64,000 nucleotides of DNA from Desulfuromusa sp. Lineage in GTDB: Bacteria; Desulfobacterota; Desulfuromonadia; Desulfuromonadales; Geopsychrobacteraceae. This document shows, piece by piece, positions 52,544-61,160 of the stretch. Numbering within the stretch: position 1 is the first letter of the stretch; each line of letters opens with the position of its first letter. The position numbers were made by a program, and so were the translations under genes. Below the pieces are notes generated by a model. It ran no database searches, was not told where the DNA came from, and saw only the letters and a program-made list of their open reading frames with translations. The stretch covers positions 76,461 to 140,460 of the forward strand of contig JADGEB010000002.1 in the NCBI GenBank assembly GCA_016744595.1. The letters run 5' to 3'.

Positions 52544-52918
52544 TCAATATTCAACCTTGCCGCTTTTAGGTCCTTTCCAATCAAATGAAACAATCTTTCC
52601 GTCTTTCCATCCAATATCAAAAGTCCTGACTGTGCCTGTAGCTGTTTCAGACTTCTCACAGCTTTCGACGGTTACTTCAGCCGTATAGAGAACCGTTCCA
52701 CCCTTCTTATCCGTGTTTGTAATTTTAGACGCTCCTAGATTACAGGCTTGCAAGGACTCAGGCACGACTCCCGGTGCTGAAGAGTACTTGTTCACAACCG
52801 TTGCAATTTTTTCTTGTGAGCTCAGAGCTCCCATGAATTCTTTCATTTCTGGGGCAACGGAGTTACTACATCCGGTTAAAAATAGAAAGAGGACTATACT
52901 TGTTAAAAGTTTTCTCAT
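52544..52918 (-). CDS. Small predicted lipoprotein
   Basis: 124 residues. Signal peptide MRKLLTSIVLFLFLTGC with lipobox LTGC; mature protein about 107 residues beginning CSNSVAPEMK. Ser at +2 and Asn at +3 suggest outer-membrane sorting under the E. coli rule. It has two Cys beyond the lipid Cys (ACNLG, ESCEK). No known family recognised. AGGAGGAAT ribosome site; own terminator; separate from the CobW gene upstream by 106 bases. Confidence 0.8.
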   Translation of the reverse strand: MRKLLTSIVLFLFLTGCSNSVAPEMKEFMGALSSQEKIATVVNKYSSAPGVVPESLQACNLGASKITNTDKKGGTVLYTAEVTVESCEKSETATGTVRTFDIGWKDGKIVSFDWKGPKSGKVEY

Positions 52919-53024
52919 GCTATTCCTCCTGTAGTTTGTGTTTTTATTGGGGCTTCTAAACCCATAATGATGTTGTCATTTTTTTACAATCCATTTGAAA
53001 TAGCCTGTTGAGTTGTCGTATCGA

Positions 53025-54857
53025 TCAGGCTGCGGTCACCTCCAGCAGTGGCTGTGCGTTTTTTTCAATGTCCTCACCAATGATGACCAGAAAATTTTCC
53101 CCAGGGAGTTCTTCGGCTGTCGGGGTCAGGTTGTGAGATCCAGGTACATATTGATAATAGTAGCGATCTTCGTTGTCTGTGAATTGCATGACTCCCTTAA
53201 TCCTAAGAACTTTTTCTGACAACTGTGTTGCTTTTGTAAGAAACAGGTCTTTATCCAGAGGAGCCTTCAATTCAACTAGAATGCTGGAGATATTTTGACT
53301 GCCATGAGTATGGTGCTTCGTCGTCTTGATTCGCTTAAGGCTATCTGTAAGTTGGATGTTTCCGGTCAGGTTGACACCGTACAGTTGTGGTGCTGAGAAG
53401 TCCCCATGGTTGCCATGATGAATTTTTGCAAGGGGATTCAGGGTTTGAATTTCCTCTGTTAGATTGTTGAGTTTAGCCGCCGGGATGCCTTCAGTTTTGT
53501 TCATCAGGATCACATCTGCAAGGATAACTTGTTCTCTGGCAACACCGTACTTTTGTAAAGCTACAAATCCCTGCGTAGCATCGATGACGGTTGTGATCGA
53601 GCAGAAGTCGAGTTGGTCTTCCAGTTCGGACACTTCATTTAGAAAATTGGCGGGATTTGCCAGCCCGGTTGTTTCAACAACGACAAAGTCAGGCTGAAAA
53701 CCGGAAATAATTTCTGACAGTGCCAGCTTCAAACTTCCAGACAGTGTGCAGCAGATACATCCTTCATCCATTTCGGTCACAGCGTAATGCTGGCCGATCA
53801 GGTGGGTATCAAGGCTTTTCGCTCCAATTTCATTTTGAACTATAGCGACGAAGGCATTACGCTCGGCCTGATATTCAATAAAATGATTAAGGAAACTGGT
53901 TTTACCTGAGCCGAGAAAGCCAGTCAGTATGATTAATTTCGGACGTTCAGTGATGCCCATCGTATTTTTATCAACACTGAAACGGGCTCCAGGAACTTGC
54001 GCCTGCCACCAAGCCTCATCTGCATATTCAAGCGGTTTTGAAGTGGGTGAGTGCCACAGGATATCGGTTTGTAAATCATCGCTATCAGGTTGTGGTAACG
54101 GGCTATTTCTCCCCCAGGTTAATGCGAGGTTGATGACTTTGACATCTGGATGTTGTTTCTGTTGGAGGCGCTGGTCATGGTGATATATATAATGATGGCC
54201 AACCCGATAACTGCGTTTTAGGTGTCTTGGTGCCTCTTCAAGGCAGAAACTGAACGAAGTGGCAATGACCCTAAAAAAATTGAGAGCAAGAGAGAAAGAG
54301 GCGAGATTCTGATCAACCTCACCGGGAGCAACGACCTGATTCTGTCGATTTTCTCTGGTTATGGTCACGCCATCTGCACTGATCAGGATTAGTTGATCCG
54401 CCGCCACAAGCGAAAGTTCTACTGCTTTGTTTTCAGAGTCGAAAGTCAGCTTGAACTGACCGATATGAAAGAGCGTTTTTAGGGTTTCATGAGTTGTAAA
54501 TTCACGGACATGATGCAGGTAGTCAGGTTGCAGGGCTGCGATACAGGCCGCGACAGAGAATGATTCCAGCCACTCTTCCTCTGGTGAAGGGAAATAATAC
54601 AGGTCGAATGTGGCATGAGCCTGTCCGTGTTGTTGTGTTGCCCCCACAAGGTTGAGCCCAAAAACGCCCTCCTGCTCGGCGATTTTAACACTGAAGCCAT
54701 TATTCGGACATTCTTTAACTCCACGCCAGCCAAGACGTTGTCTTACTCCCGGAATGAAATTAGCGCGTAACATAACGACCGGCAGTAGTTTTGTGGCAAC
54801 CAGCTTCGCATCAGCAAGGACGGCTGGTGGCAGAATTGTGTTCAGTCGTCTTAACAT
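53025..54857 (-). CDS. G3E (CobW-family) GTPase with a long unknown N-terminal region
   Basis: 610 residues from ATG at 54857 (AGGAGCGAG upstream). The C-terminal half is a G3E GTPase: Walker A GFLGSGKT at 313-320, metal-site GCICC at 366-370, VVETTGLANP, switch region VIDATQGF, MNKTEG guanine motif, and a CobW_C domain from about 505. Family role: GTP-dependent metal chaperone. The first 300 residues match nothing I know; they contain CAQ-like QHGQAHATFDLYYF, many His including HHYIYHHDQ at 221-229, and Cys50/Cys105/Cys205. It lies last in the cluster with the Tat MBL hydrolase, so it may load that enzyme's metal before export (inference). Confidence 0.88.
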   Translation of the reverse strand: MLRRLNTILPPAVLADAKLVATKLLPVVMLRANFIPGVRQRLGWRGVKECPNNGFSVKIAEQEGVFGLNLVGATQQHGQAHATFDLYYFPSPEEEWLESFSVAACIAALQPDYLHHVREFTTHETLKTLFHIGQFKLTFDSENKAVELSLVAADQLILISADGVTITRENRQNQVVAPGEVDQNLASFSLALNFFRVIATSFSFCLEEAPRHLKRSYRVGHHYIYHHDQRLQQKQHPDVKVINLALTWGRNSPLPQPDSDDLQTDILWHSPTSKPLEYADEAWWQAQVPGARFSVDKNTMGITERPKLIILTGFLGSGKTSFLNHFIEYQAERNAFVAIVQNEIGAKSLDTHLIGQHYAVTEMDEGCICCTLSGSLKLALSEIISGFQPDFVVVETTGLANPANFLNEVSELEDQLDFCSITTVIDATQGFVALQKYGVAREQVILADVILMNKTEGIPAAKLNNLTEEIQTLNPLAKIHHGNHGDFSAPQLYGVNLTGNIQLTDSLKRIKTTKHHTHGSQNISSILVELKAPLDKDLFLTKATQLSEKVLRIKGVMQFTDNEDRYYYQYVPGSHNLTPTAEELPGENFLVIIGEDIEKNAQPLLEVTAA

Positions 54858-54888
54858 GGCTCTCGCTCCTATAATCCTATGGTGTGCA

Positions 54889-54917
54889 GTTGGGCTGTCC
54901 TTCAAGGACAGCCCAAC
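54889..54917. repeat. Perfect 14-bp inverted repeat between the MBL and CobW genes
   Basis: Arms GTTGGGCTGTCCTT and AAGGACAGCCCAAC separated by one base. There is no T run on either strand, so it is not a standard terminator; probably an mRNA-stabilising or processing hairpin within the operon transcript. Confidence 0.7.
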
Positions 54918-54947
54918 ATTTCACTTGTGATCTGTAGCGTGTCCAAG

Positions 54948-56105
54948 TTAGCCGAATGTTATGATATCTCCATTGCCTAAATAAGCCTTATCTTTGGAGC
55001 GGTGTTGAGCCGTCCCTTCTATGACCGGATAACCTGCTGTGATAAATTTCTTGGCGCACAGAACTCCGGTACAATGGTTACAACCGATTCGATCAAAGTC
55101 ATAGTTGCGCAGGGAAATTACCAGATCGTCATACTTGGGATCCCAGTCGTCAAATGGCGAAATGTGGAGTCCGCCATAGATTCCGTGGAAATTATCGTTT
55201 TCGTATTTGATTTCTTTGTATGCGGTTTCGGCAAATTGGATGATCCCCTGGTGACAACAACCGGTGACGCTGACCAAGCCTTTGTCGACGACGTTGAAAT
55301 ACATCGATTGTTCACCGTAAACTCGGCAGATGATTGGGATATCGAAAACAAATGTCGCCATGCCTGGAATGTGTGGATTCAATCCTATCGGTACGGTGAC
55401 AACCTTCCCTGTGTGGCCACAATCCTTGATGTACTGCAATCCTTCCGAATAAAATCCTTCAGGAATATAGAGGGTGATGGTCGGGTCATATTTGAGTGTG
55501 ACTGGCAGACCCCAGAAGTGATCGAAGTGTTCGTGAGAGATGAACAATGCTTCAATCTCTCGGTTGAGAAGCATCTTGTCGATCCCTTCACGTTTGAAGC
55601 ATTCGTGAGTCCAGGCATAACTCCAGCCTGTATCGAGCAAAAACTTCCGTTTTTTTCCAGACATTTCTTCAACTTCGACCAATGCGGCAAAACCACCGGC
55701 ATTTTCTGGATGGACACAATTCTTGACACAAATATCCCAGGCCTCATCAACTTTGTCGGGCAGCAGGTGTTTAATTTTATCCATTCCATCCTGGTAGCTG
55801 CCCTTTCCCAACCCTTGTCCGTTGCCGAATGGAGGCCAATTATAGTCGTACTGGTTAACCAGTAATCCGCCGGCCCCCTTGATGTCACCCATCAGAACAG
55901 AATTTTCAAACCAGCTGGTTTCGCTGACATTGGTCACCTTGACACTTTTGCAGACACCAATATCGGTCATCTTCCGGACGGTTTCCGGGAAGTATTTTTT
56001 TCTTAAGGGCGAATAGGAGTAGACTCCCATTGCTCCCAACATTCCGAGCCCCACTCCGGTTGTTGCTCCTTTAAGAAAATCGCGGCGTTTTATATTGTCT
56101 GACAT
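54948..56105 (-). CDS. Tat-exported MBL-fold metallohydrolase (COG1237-like)
   Basis: 385 residues. A twin-arginine signal at the N-terminus (KRRDFLKG, then a Gly-rich hydrophobic stretch to about 30) marks export of a folded, metal-loaded protein. The MBL core has HEHFDH at 191-196, TGCCHQGI, GGLHISPF and GCNHCTGVLCAKK, the layout of the dihydropterin-ribofuranosylaminobenzene phosphate synthase-like (COG1237) group. FAALVEVE and FLLDTGWS complete the first strands. Strong AGGAGG ribosome site. Positioned between a polytopic membrane protein and a CobW GTPase. Substrate unknown. Confidence 0.88.
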   Translation of the reverse strand: MSDNIKRRDFLKGATTGVGLGMLGAMGVYSYSPLRKKYFPETVRKMTDIGVCKSVKVTNVSETSWFENSVLMGDIKGAGGLLVNQYDYNWPPFGNGQGLGKGSYQDGMDKIKHLLPDKVDEAWDICVKNCVHPENAGGFAALVEVEEMSGKKRKFLLDTGWSYAWTHECFKREGIDKMLLNREIEALFISHEHFDHFWGLPVTLKYDPTITLYIPEGFYSEGLQYIKDCGHTGKVVTVPIGLNPHIPGMATFVFDIPIICRVYGEQSMYFNVVDKGLVSVTGCCHQGIIQFAETAYKEIKYENDNFHGIYGGLHISPFDDWDPKYDDLVISLRNYDFDRIGCNHCTGVLCAKKFITAGYPVIEGTAQHRSKDKAYLGNGDIITFG

Positions 56106-56119
56106 AGGAACCTCCTACA

Positions 56120-57532
56120 CTATTTAATAAGGTCGATTGACTGATAGAAAAAGGGGAGTGCCCAGACTGTGACAAAAAAGAAAACAACCCCCATAATTGT
56201 GCCGGCTCCAAGTCCTAAACCGAACCTTGGTGTTGGCTTGATTTCATCAATTTGAGCTTGGTGCGTGACATGGTCTGCGGCAATTTCTTCTGCTGTTTTC
56301 GGCACCAGCTTCCAGCCCGGCCAGTTATCCATAAACCAATGCTGAACCAACATTAGGTTGACTAGCCAAATCATTGGAATCATTGGAAATTGTTGCGGAT
56401 GGGAAATCCCTTTCTGAGTGCCAAGGAAAAGGTGAGACGTGCGGTAATAAACGATGTACAGTAGCACCGCACCAACAATTGTAATCAGAGTTCGGATTGT
56501 GACATTGACGGGCATGCTGAATTTACGTGGCCAGTTGCCAAAGTAAAAATTCAGGAACAATGCTGGCACCAATAGGAAAATTGCCATTTCACCAACGTGC
56601 AACCAGCGCCAGTCTGGAGCAAATCCACGGCGGGTGCCTCGAATTGCCTCACCAAAGGTCAATTCTTGAGCAAAATAGAAGAAGAAATGCATAGCCAGAG
56701 CAATTGCGATAATTCCAAAGAAAGCAGCGAATCGACGAGTCCAGTCGTGTTTAATTAGGTTGAACGGGTAGCGCTCCCAAATTGTTTCAACGAGCCAGAC
56801 GACAACGGTACAGCACATGATCCAGCCAACGTGGAAGTTTCCAGAGACGGTATCAGCAAACTCTTCCCAGTATGGGGGGGCAATTGAAGTGAAATATTGC
56901 CAGGGGTGATAGAGGATCCCCATGTGTGGATGCATGGTGACAAAATAGATTAAGGTGGAAAGGAAGAATGTCAGCATCAGGATTGAAAATCCCTTGGCGG
57001 GCTGCTTCATTTTTTCCCAGGGAGCTTCTTCAAATGCGACAACCCAGGCTGGCGACAACCACGAAGCTATCGCTGCAAACATCAGTATTGCAAGGGAAGC
57101 ATATTCGATTGCAAAGAAACTGGTAATTCCGGGAAGTTTTTCCAGCTGCTCGGGGTTGAAGTAGGCCAACCCGTAATTCCCCAGGAATCCTTCGAAGAAG
57201 CCTTTGACAAGAAGAAGCAATATTCCGACAGACACCGCCGTTAGGGCAATGCCTTTGTAGAGTGGATGCGCTGATTCCAGCCAACTTCTCTTGAAAGGCC
57301 AATAGTTGAAAATATAGACCATCCAGATCATCATGATCAGCCACCAGCGGCAGTACATGTAACCGACATAGGGGGTGTACATACGCATGTAGCCGCGTGG
57401 ATCCTGAAAAATCCACCAGGTAGCATAAAAAACTGCAAACAGTGAAACGATACTTATTAGGGCCGGAACCGGTCCTGACCACCGTTTTACTAGCTTGCGT
57501 TCCTCAAGGAATCCCTCACCGAATCTTTCCAT
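56120..57532 (-). CDS. Polytopic membrane protein of unknown family
   Basis: 470 residues with about ten to twelve membrane spans (for example ISIVSLFAVFYATWWIF, WWLIMMIWMVYIF, ALTAVSVGILLLLV, TFFLSTLIYFVTM, FFGIIAIALAMHFFFYF, IFLLVPALFLNFYF). Loops and helix ends are rich in Trp, Tyr and His: HPHMGILYHPWQYF, NFHVGWIMCC, RWLHVGEM, SHLFLGTQKGISHPQQ. These could be metal or quinone sites. No transporter signature was recognised. GGGAGG ribosome site; 14 bases before the MBL gene, so co-expressed with it and perhaps its membrane partner. Confidence 0.8.
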   Translation of the reverse strand: MERFGEGFLEERKLVKRWSGPVPALISIVSLFAVFYATWWIFQDPRGYMRMYTPYVGYMYCRWWLIMMIWMVYIFNYWPFKRSWLESAHPLYKGIALTAVSVGILLLLVKGFFEGFLGNYGLAYFNPEQLEKLPGITSFFAIEYASLAILMFAAIASWLSPAWVVAFEEAPWEKMKQPAKGFSILMLTFFLSTLIYFVTMHPHMGILYHPWQYFTSIAPPYWEEFADTVSGNFHVGWIMCCTVVVWLVETIWERYPFNLIKHDWTRRFAAFFGIIAIALAMHFFFYFAQELTFGEAIRGTRRGFAPDWRWLHVGEMAIFLLVPALFLNFYFGNWPRKFSMPVNVTIRTLITIVGAVLLYIVYYRTSHLFLGTQKGISHPQQFPMIPMIWLVNLMLVQHWFMDNWPGWKLVPKTAEEIAADHVTHQAQIDEIKPTPRFGLGLGAGTIMGVVFFFVTVWALPFFYQSIDLIK

Positions 57533-57601
57533 AGTTTCCTCCCTGTAGCCTGTGTTTTCCCTCCTGTTGGGTGACAGTACAGCTAATATGAAATCGATTT
57601 T

Positions 57602-57853
57602 TTAACTTTTTGGTGGTTTTAGTTTTTCAGCAATGGCAGCGAGAACTTCCTCCCTGTTATACGGATCCAGACCCATGTTTTTTGCTTCCTCGGCCAGTAA
57701 CTCTTGGGGGAAATCAGCTTCGAAGGCGTATTGCACTGGTTCTTGCTTGTTCATCAGGGAGGGACTGAGCGTTTGTGTTAATTCCGCTGTGACTTGTGCT
57801 GCCTGAAATAGGGCTGTCTGGAAAAATTGTTTTCGACTCATTGTTCCTGCCAT
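57602..57853 (-). CDS. Small protein with Tat-like N-terminus
   Basis: 83 residues from ATG at 57853 (GAGGAGG upstream). The N-terminus MAGTMSRKQFFQTALFQAAQ has an SRKxFF pattern, the Lys variant of the twin-arginine motif, but the following stretch is only weakly hydrophobic. The rest is acidic and helical (FPQELLAEEAKNMGLDPYNREEVLAAIAEKL). No family recognised. It sits between the GntR gene and the membrane protein; it may be a small exported or anchoring subunit of the same complex. Confidence 0.7.
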   Translation of the reverse strand: MAGTMSRKQFFQTALFQAAQVTAELTQTLSPSLMNKQEPVQYAFEADFPQELLAEEAKNMGLDPYNREEVLAAIAEKLKPPKS

Positions 57854-57870
57854 CAATACCTCCTCTGTTG

Positions 57871-58626
57871 CTATGAAGCCTTTCGTCTGGCGGCCTCAAT
57901 TGTCTGTGGAAGCTGAATCTTTTTAAGTTCAGAAAGTGCGACGCTGGTGTTAATGATCTTCTCCTTAGTGCGTTGCACAGACTCTTGAACATCTCTGTTA
58001 TTCATTGCGTTAAAAATCAGGACGTAGTCGGCGAATATTTTTTGTTGTTGGACTTCGGCAAAAGAAAAAAAATCTGGAAACATCAAAGAAGAGCTTGCGC
58101 AAAAGGATGAAACAACTTCTTCAATAATTTGGTTTTCAGTGCTTGCCGCAATAATCTGGAAAAAGGACCTTGCTTGTTTCTTGAATTCCCCAATATTGCG
58201 ACTAAAGATGGCTCGGCTTAGATTTACAGTGCATTCTTCAAGTTCAGCTAGTGACAGATTGGATATGTTGACCGTTGCAATAGAAACGACTCCAGGCAAA
58301 AACAAATATGCAGCTTCAAGCCGTGCCATAATTCTTTCGTAGGATTCCTCACCAGGTGAGTTGTCGGAATTGTTGATCAGGTATGTGGATTTTAAGTAGT
58401 AGCCACTTCCTCTTTTTGAGACAATCAATCCTTTTGTCTCGATCCGTCGCAGCGCTCCCCTTAAAGTATTTCTGCTGACCTCGAATTCCTCTGCTAGTTG
58501 TCGTTCGGTCGGCAGTCGATCTCCAATTGCCCAGACATTTGCTAAAATTTTCTTCAATAGCAAGTTTTCAAACCACTCTTCCTTGTTTGATGTGTTGTTG
58601 TTTATTGGTGGTGCCAATTTATCCAT
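57871..58626 (-). CDS. FadR-subfamily GntR transcriptional regulator
   Basis: 251 residues. The winged HTH (about 15-85: NLLLKKILANVWAIGDRLPTERQLAEEFEVSRNTLRGALRRIETKGLIVSKRGSGYYL) is followed by an all-helical region with FCD-like pattern (AYLFLPGVVSIATVN, LEECTVNLSRAIF, AASTENQIIEEVVSSF), though the canonical D-x-x-x-H / H / H metal residues are incomplete. First gene of the block to 53025, which it probably controls. A TGGTNNNACCA palindrome lies upstream. The ribosome site is weak (GGATTAATA). Confidence 0.88.
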   Translation of the reverse strand: MDKLAPPINNNTSNKEEWFENLLLKKILANVWAIGDRLPTERQLAEEFEVSRNTLRGALRRIETKGLIVSKRGSGYYLKSTYLINNSDNSPGEESYERIMARLEAAYLFLPGVVSIATVNISNLSLAELEECTVNLSRAIFSRNIGEFKKQARSFFQIIAASTENQIIEEVVSSFCASSSLMFPDFFSFAEVQQQKIFADYVLIFNAMNNRDVQESVQRTKEKIINTSVALSELKKIQLPQTIEAARRKAS

Positions 58627-58697
58627 TTATTAATCCATATATTGTTTTTTATGTGATGGCAATTTCACCTTAAAAACTAATGCTATAATTGCTTTAA

Positions 58698-58726
58698 ACT
58701 ATAATTCAACTTATCGATAAAGTCAA
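58698..58726 (-). promoter_or_regulatory. Sigma-70 promoter of the GntR-MBL-CobW block
   Basis: Minus strand TTGACT (58726-58721), 17 bases, TATAGT (58703-58698); start point near 58691, about 65 bases before the GntR ATG. Confidence 0.6.
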
Positions 58727-58747
58727 CAAAGGGTCTTAATTCTTGAT

Positions 58748-58762
58748 ATTGGTACTACCAAT
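58748..58762 (-). promoter_or_regulatory. FadR-type operator ATTGGT-ACT-ACCAAT upstream of the GntR gene
   Basis: Perfect 6-bp arms fitting TGGTNNNACCA and close to the PdhR-type TTGGTNNNACCAA. It lies upstream of the -35 element (about -57 to -71), so it may serve activation or looping. The gap 58627-59064 also holds the promoter and a weak hairpin; no convincing gene. Confidence 0.55.
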
Positions 58763-58940
58763 TTATTGATTGGTCTTTTGAATATGGTTTAGTTGGAAGA
58801 AAATGTGGAGAGATGGAAGATGGTTCAGGAAGAACCGAAAAGCTGACTATTTCTTTAAGGAATGCCGCTAAAATTGATAAAACGTGGAAGTTTTGAGGTG
58901 ATTGACTGGCTTGATTTCCGTAGAAGCTACTGGTATATCA

Positions 58941-58967
58941 CAAAAAATAACTGTGCTTAGGTAGCAC
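58941..58967 (-). terminator. Weak candidate terminator of the EF-G gene
   Basis: Hairpin GTGCT/AGCAC (5 bp, loop 5) followed on the minus strand by AGTTATTTTTTG, about 100 bases after the EF-G stop. The stem is short. Confidence 0.3.
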
Positions 58968-59064
58968 GAAAAGGAAAGCAGACACAGAAGTAGCGGTATG
59001 GCATACAATAATCGAAGCCGATTATAGCTCCCGGAATCTTCAGGATTGAACTTGTCCTACACGG

Positions 59065-61131
59065 CTATGTTACCCCAAATTTCTTCAATATTTCGGGAGG
59101 AGTTTGATCGAAGTGGGAAAACTCCATGGTGAAGTTTCCTTGACCTTTGGTGGCACTGCGCAGTTCGGTCATATAGCCAAACATTTCTAGTAGCGGCACG
59201 GTAGCGCGGATGAGATCTTGCCCTGGTCGCGATGTGATTCCCTCGACTTGCCCCCGCTTCTGGTTCAAACTGCTCATGACCCGACCGGTATAATCAGACG
59301 GAGCGATCAGTTCCAATGCCATGACCGGTTCCAGCAGAGTTGATTTGGCATTTTTCAGTGCTTGGGTGATGGCTTTATTTATTGCTGCGGAGATTCCAAG
59401 ATCAGTTGTCTTGTTGCTGTTGTATGGAGCCTCAACCAAGCTGAGCTGTAGGTCTGTCAGTGGGTATCCGGCTATTTGTCCAGATTGACAGGCGGTGGTT
59501 AGTTTGTCCCTGATCAATTCTGCTAACTCTGTTGGCCAGTCTTCAAGTAATTGTTCCGGGATGTTAATGCTTGTGCCGCTCTTTCGTTCTGTTGGGTTGA
59601 TTCTGATCCTGACTTCGCCGTGATGGATTTTTCCATCAATCTCGCGCTCAAATATTTCCTGTTGTTCGGTTGCACAGCAGACGGTTTCCCGGTAAACAAC
59701 TTGTGGACGACCTGTCTGTGTTGCTACACCAAAGTCGGTTTTCAGGCGCTGAACGACAACTTCCAGGTGTAATTCTCCCATGCCGGTCAACAGGGTCTGC
59801 CCTGTTTCTGGATCTTCTGTGACTTTGAAAGTTGGATCTTCCCATTGCAATTTTGCCAATGCAAGTGGCAGCTTGTCCCGGTCATCAAGGGTCTTCGGTT
59901 CGACCGCCAGTGAAACAACCGGTTCTGGGTATTCAAGTCCTGCCAGCTGTAATGGTAGATCGGGGTTACTGATGGTATCTCCAGTCAGAACATTTTTTAG
60001 CCCGGTTGCGGTGACAATATCCCCGGCAATAGCTTGAGTGATCCGTTCCCGTTTGTGTGAATGCATACGGAATAACCTGGCAACTTTTTCAATACCTTGA
60101 GTACGGCTGTTGTAGACGGAATCCCCAGGTTTGAGACTGCCGGAATAAATACGCAGATAGCTCAGTTTCCGTCCTTCATCGGCAAGAACTTTGAAAGCTA
60201 AGACACAGAGATCACCTGTGGGATCTGTTGTTACTTGCCATGCTTCCTGTTTGTCGAGTCGGATTGCTGTTGACGGCGGTATGTCGAGTGGTGAGGGAAG
60301 CAGGGCGCAGATCATGTCGAGGAGGGGCTGAATTCCTTTGTTGCGTAGTGCTGAGCCTAGGAGCACCGGATATATTGCACAATCGACGACCCCCTTGCGT
60401 AAGGCGGGCAGAAGTCGCTGTGTTTCAATTGGATTGCCATCAAGAAAATCATGGAGGATGTCATCATCGTAGTCGGCAGCGGCTTCGATAATTTGTTCTC
60501 GTTGTTGACGGACTGTTTCTTGTAACTCTTCAGGGATTTCACCGGTTACCAAGGTTTGCCCCTGATCTTCCTCGCGGAACAGGATTGCTTTTTCTTCGAT
60601 CAGGTCGATGACTCCATGGAAATTTTCTTCATTGCCCAATGGAAGTTGCAACAGAATCGGCTTAGCATCAAGCTTTTCGATCAGTGCTTCCAGTACCTGC
60701 TGATAGTTGGCACCAATCCGATCCATCTTATTAATCAAGCAGATGCGAGGAACCTGATAGCGATCAGCTTGTCGCCAGACCGATTCACTTTGTGGCTGAA
60801 CTCCTTCAACAGCACTGAAGATGGCAACCGCACCATCCAGTGCACGCAGGGAGCGTTCAACTTCAATAGTAAAATCGATATGGCCGGGGGTGTCGATCAG
60901 GTTGAAAGTGTAGTTTTTCCAGTTGCAGTTGGTCGCCGTTGCGGTAATGGTGATACCGCGTTCTTGCTCTTGTTCCATCCAATCCATTACCGCCAGCCCA
61001 TCATGGACTTCACCCATCTTGTGAATTTCTCCGGCGTAAAACAGAATTCGCTCCGATACAGTGGTCTTTCCGGCATCAATATGGGAGATAATGCCAAAAT
61101 TGCGAATCTGTTGAAGGTCAGAGTTTGCCAT
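59065..61131 (-). CDS. fusA: Elongation factor G paralogue
   Basis: 688 residues, all five EF-G domains. GTPase motifs: SHIDAGKTT (G1), QERGITI switch I, IDTPGHIDFTIEVERSLRALDGAVAIFSAVEGVQPQSE (G3 region), NKMDRIG (G4). Domain IV and V are complete (the QEIFEREIDGKIHHGEVRIRINP and GYMTELRSATKGQGNFTMEFSHFDQTP blocks). Canonical EF-G has AHVDAGKTT and lies with rpsL, rpsG and tuf; here it is alone beside a protein of unknown function, so it is probably a second, specialised EF-G (recycling-type or stress variant). AGAGG upstream. Confidence 0.9.
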   Translation of the reverse strand: MANSDLQQIRNFGIISHIDAGKTTVSERILFYAGEIHKMGEVHDGLAVMDWMEQEQERGITITATATNCNWKNYTFNLIDTPGHIDFTIEVERSLRALDGAVAIFSAVEGVQPQSESVWRQADRYQVPRICLINKMDRIGANYQQVLEALIEKLDAKPILLQLPLGNEENFHGVIDLIEEKAILFREEDQGQTLVTGEIPEELQETVRQQREQIIEAAADYDDDILHDFLDGNPIETQRLLPALRKGVVDCAIYPVLLGSALRNKGIQPLLDMICALLPSPLDIPPSTAIRLDKQEAWQVTTDPTGDLCVLAFKVLADEGRKLSYLRIYSGSLKPGDSVYNSRTQGIEKVARLFRMHSHKRERITQAIAGDIVTATGLKNVLTGDTISNPDLPLQLAGLEYPEPVVSLAVEPKTLDDRDKLPLALAKLQWEDPTFKVTEDPETGQTLLTGMGELHLEVVVQRLKTDFGVATQTGRPQVVYRETVCCATEQQEIFEREIDGKIHHGEVRIRINPTERKSGTSINIPEQLLEDWPTELAELIRDKLTTACQSGQIAGYPLTDLQLSLVEAPYNSNKTTDLGISAAINKAITQALKNAKSTLLEPVMALELIAPSDYTGRVMSSLNQKRGQVEGITSRPGQDLIRATVPLLEMFGYMTELRSATKGQGNFTMEFSHFDQTPPEILKKFGVT

Positions 61132-61160
61132 GGGTTTTCCTCTCCAAAATTCAAATCAAG

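Noticed and set aside
58813-58896. A 27-codon frame with GGAG close to the ATG in the gap before the GntR promoter
   Set aside because: Ribosome site only two bases from the ATG, no promoter, no recognised product.
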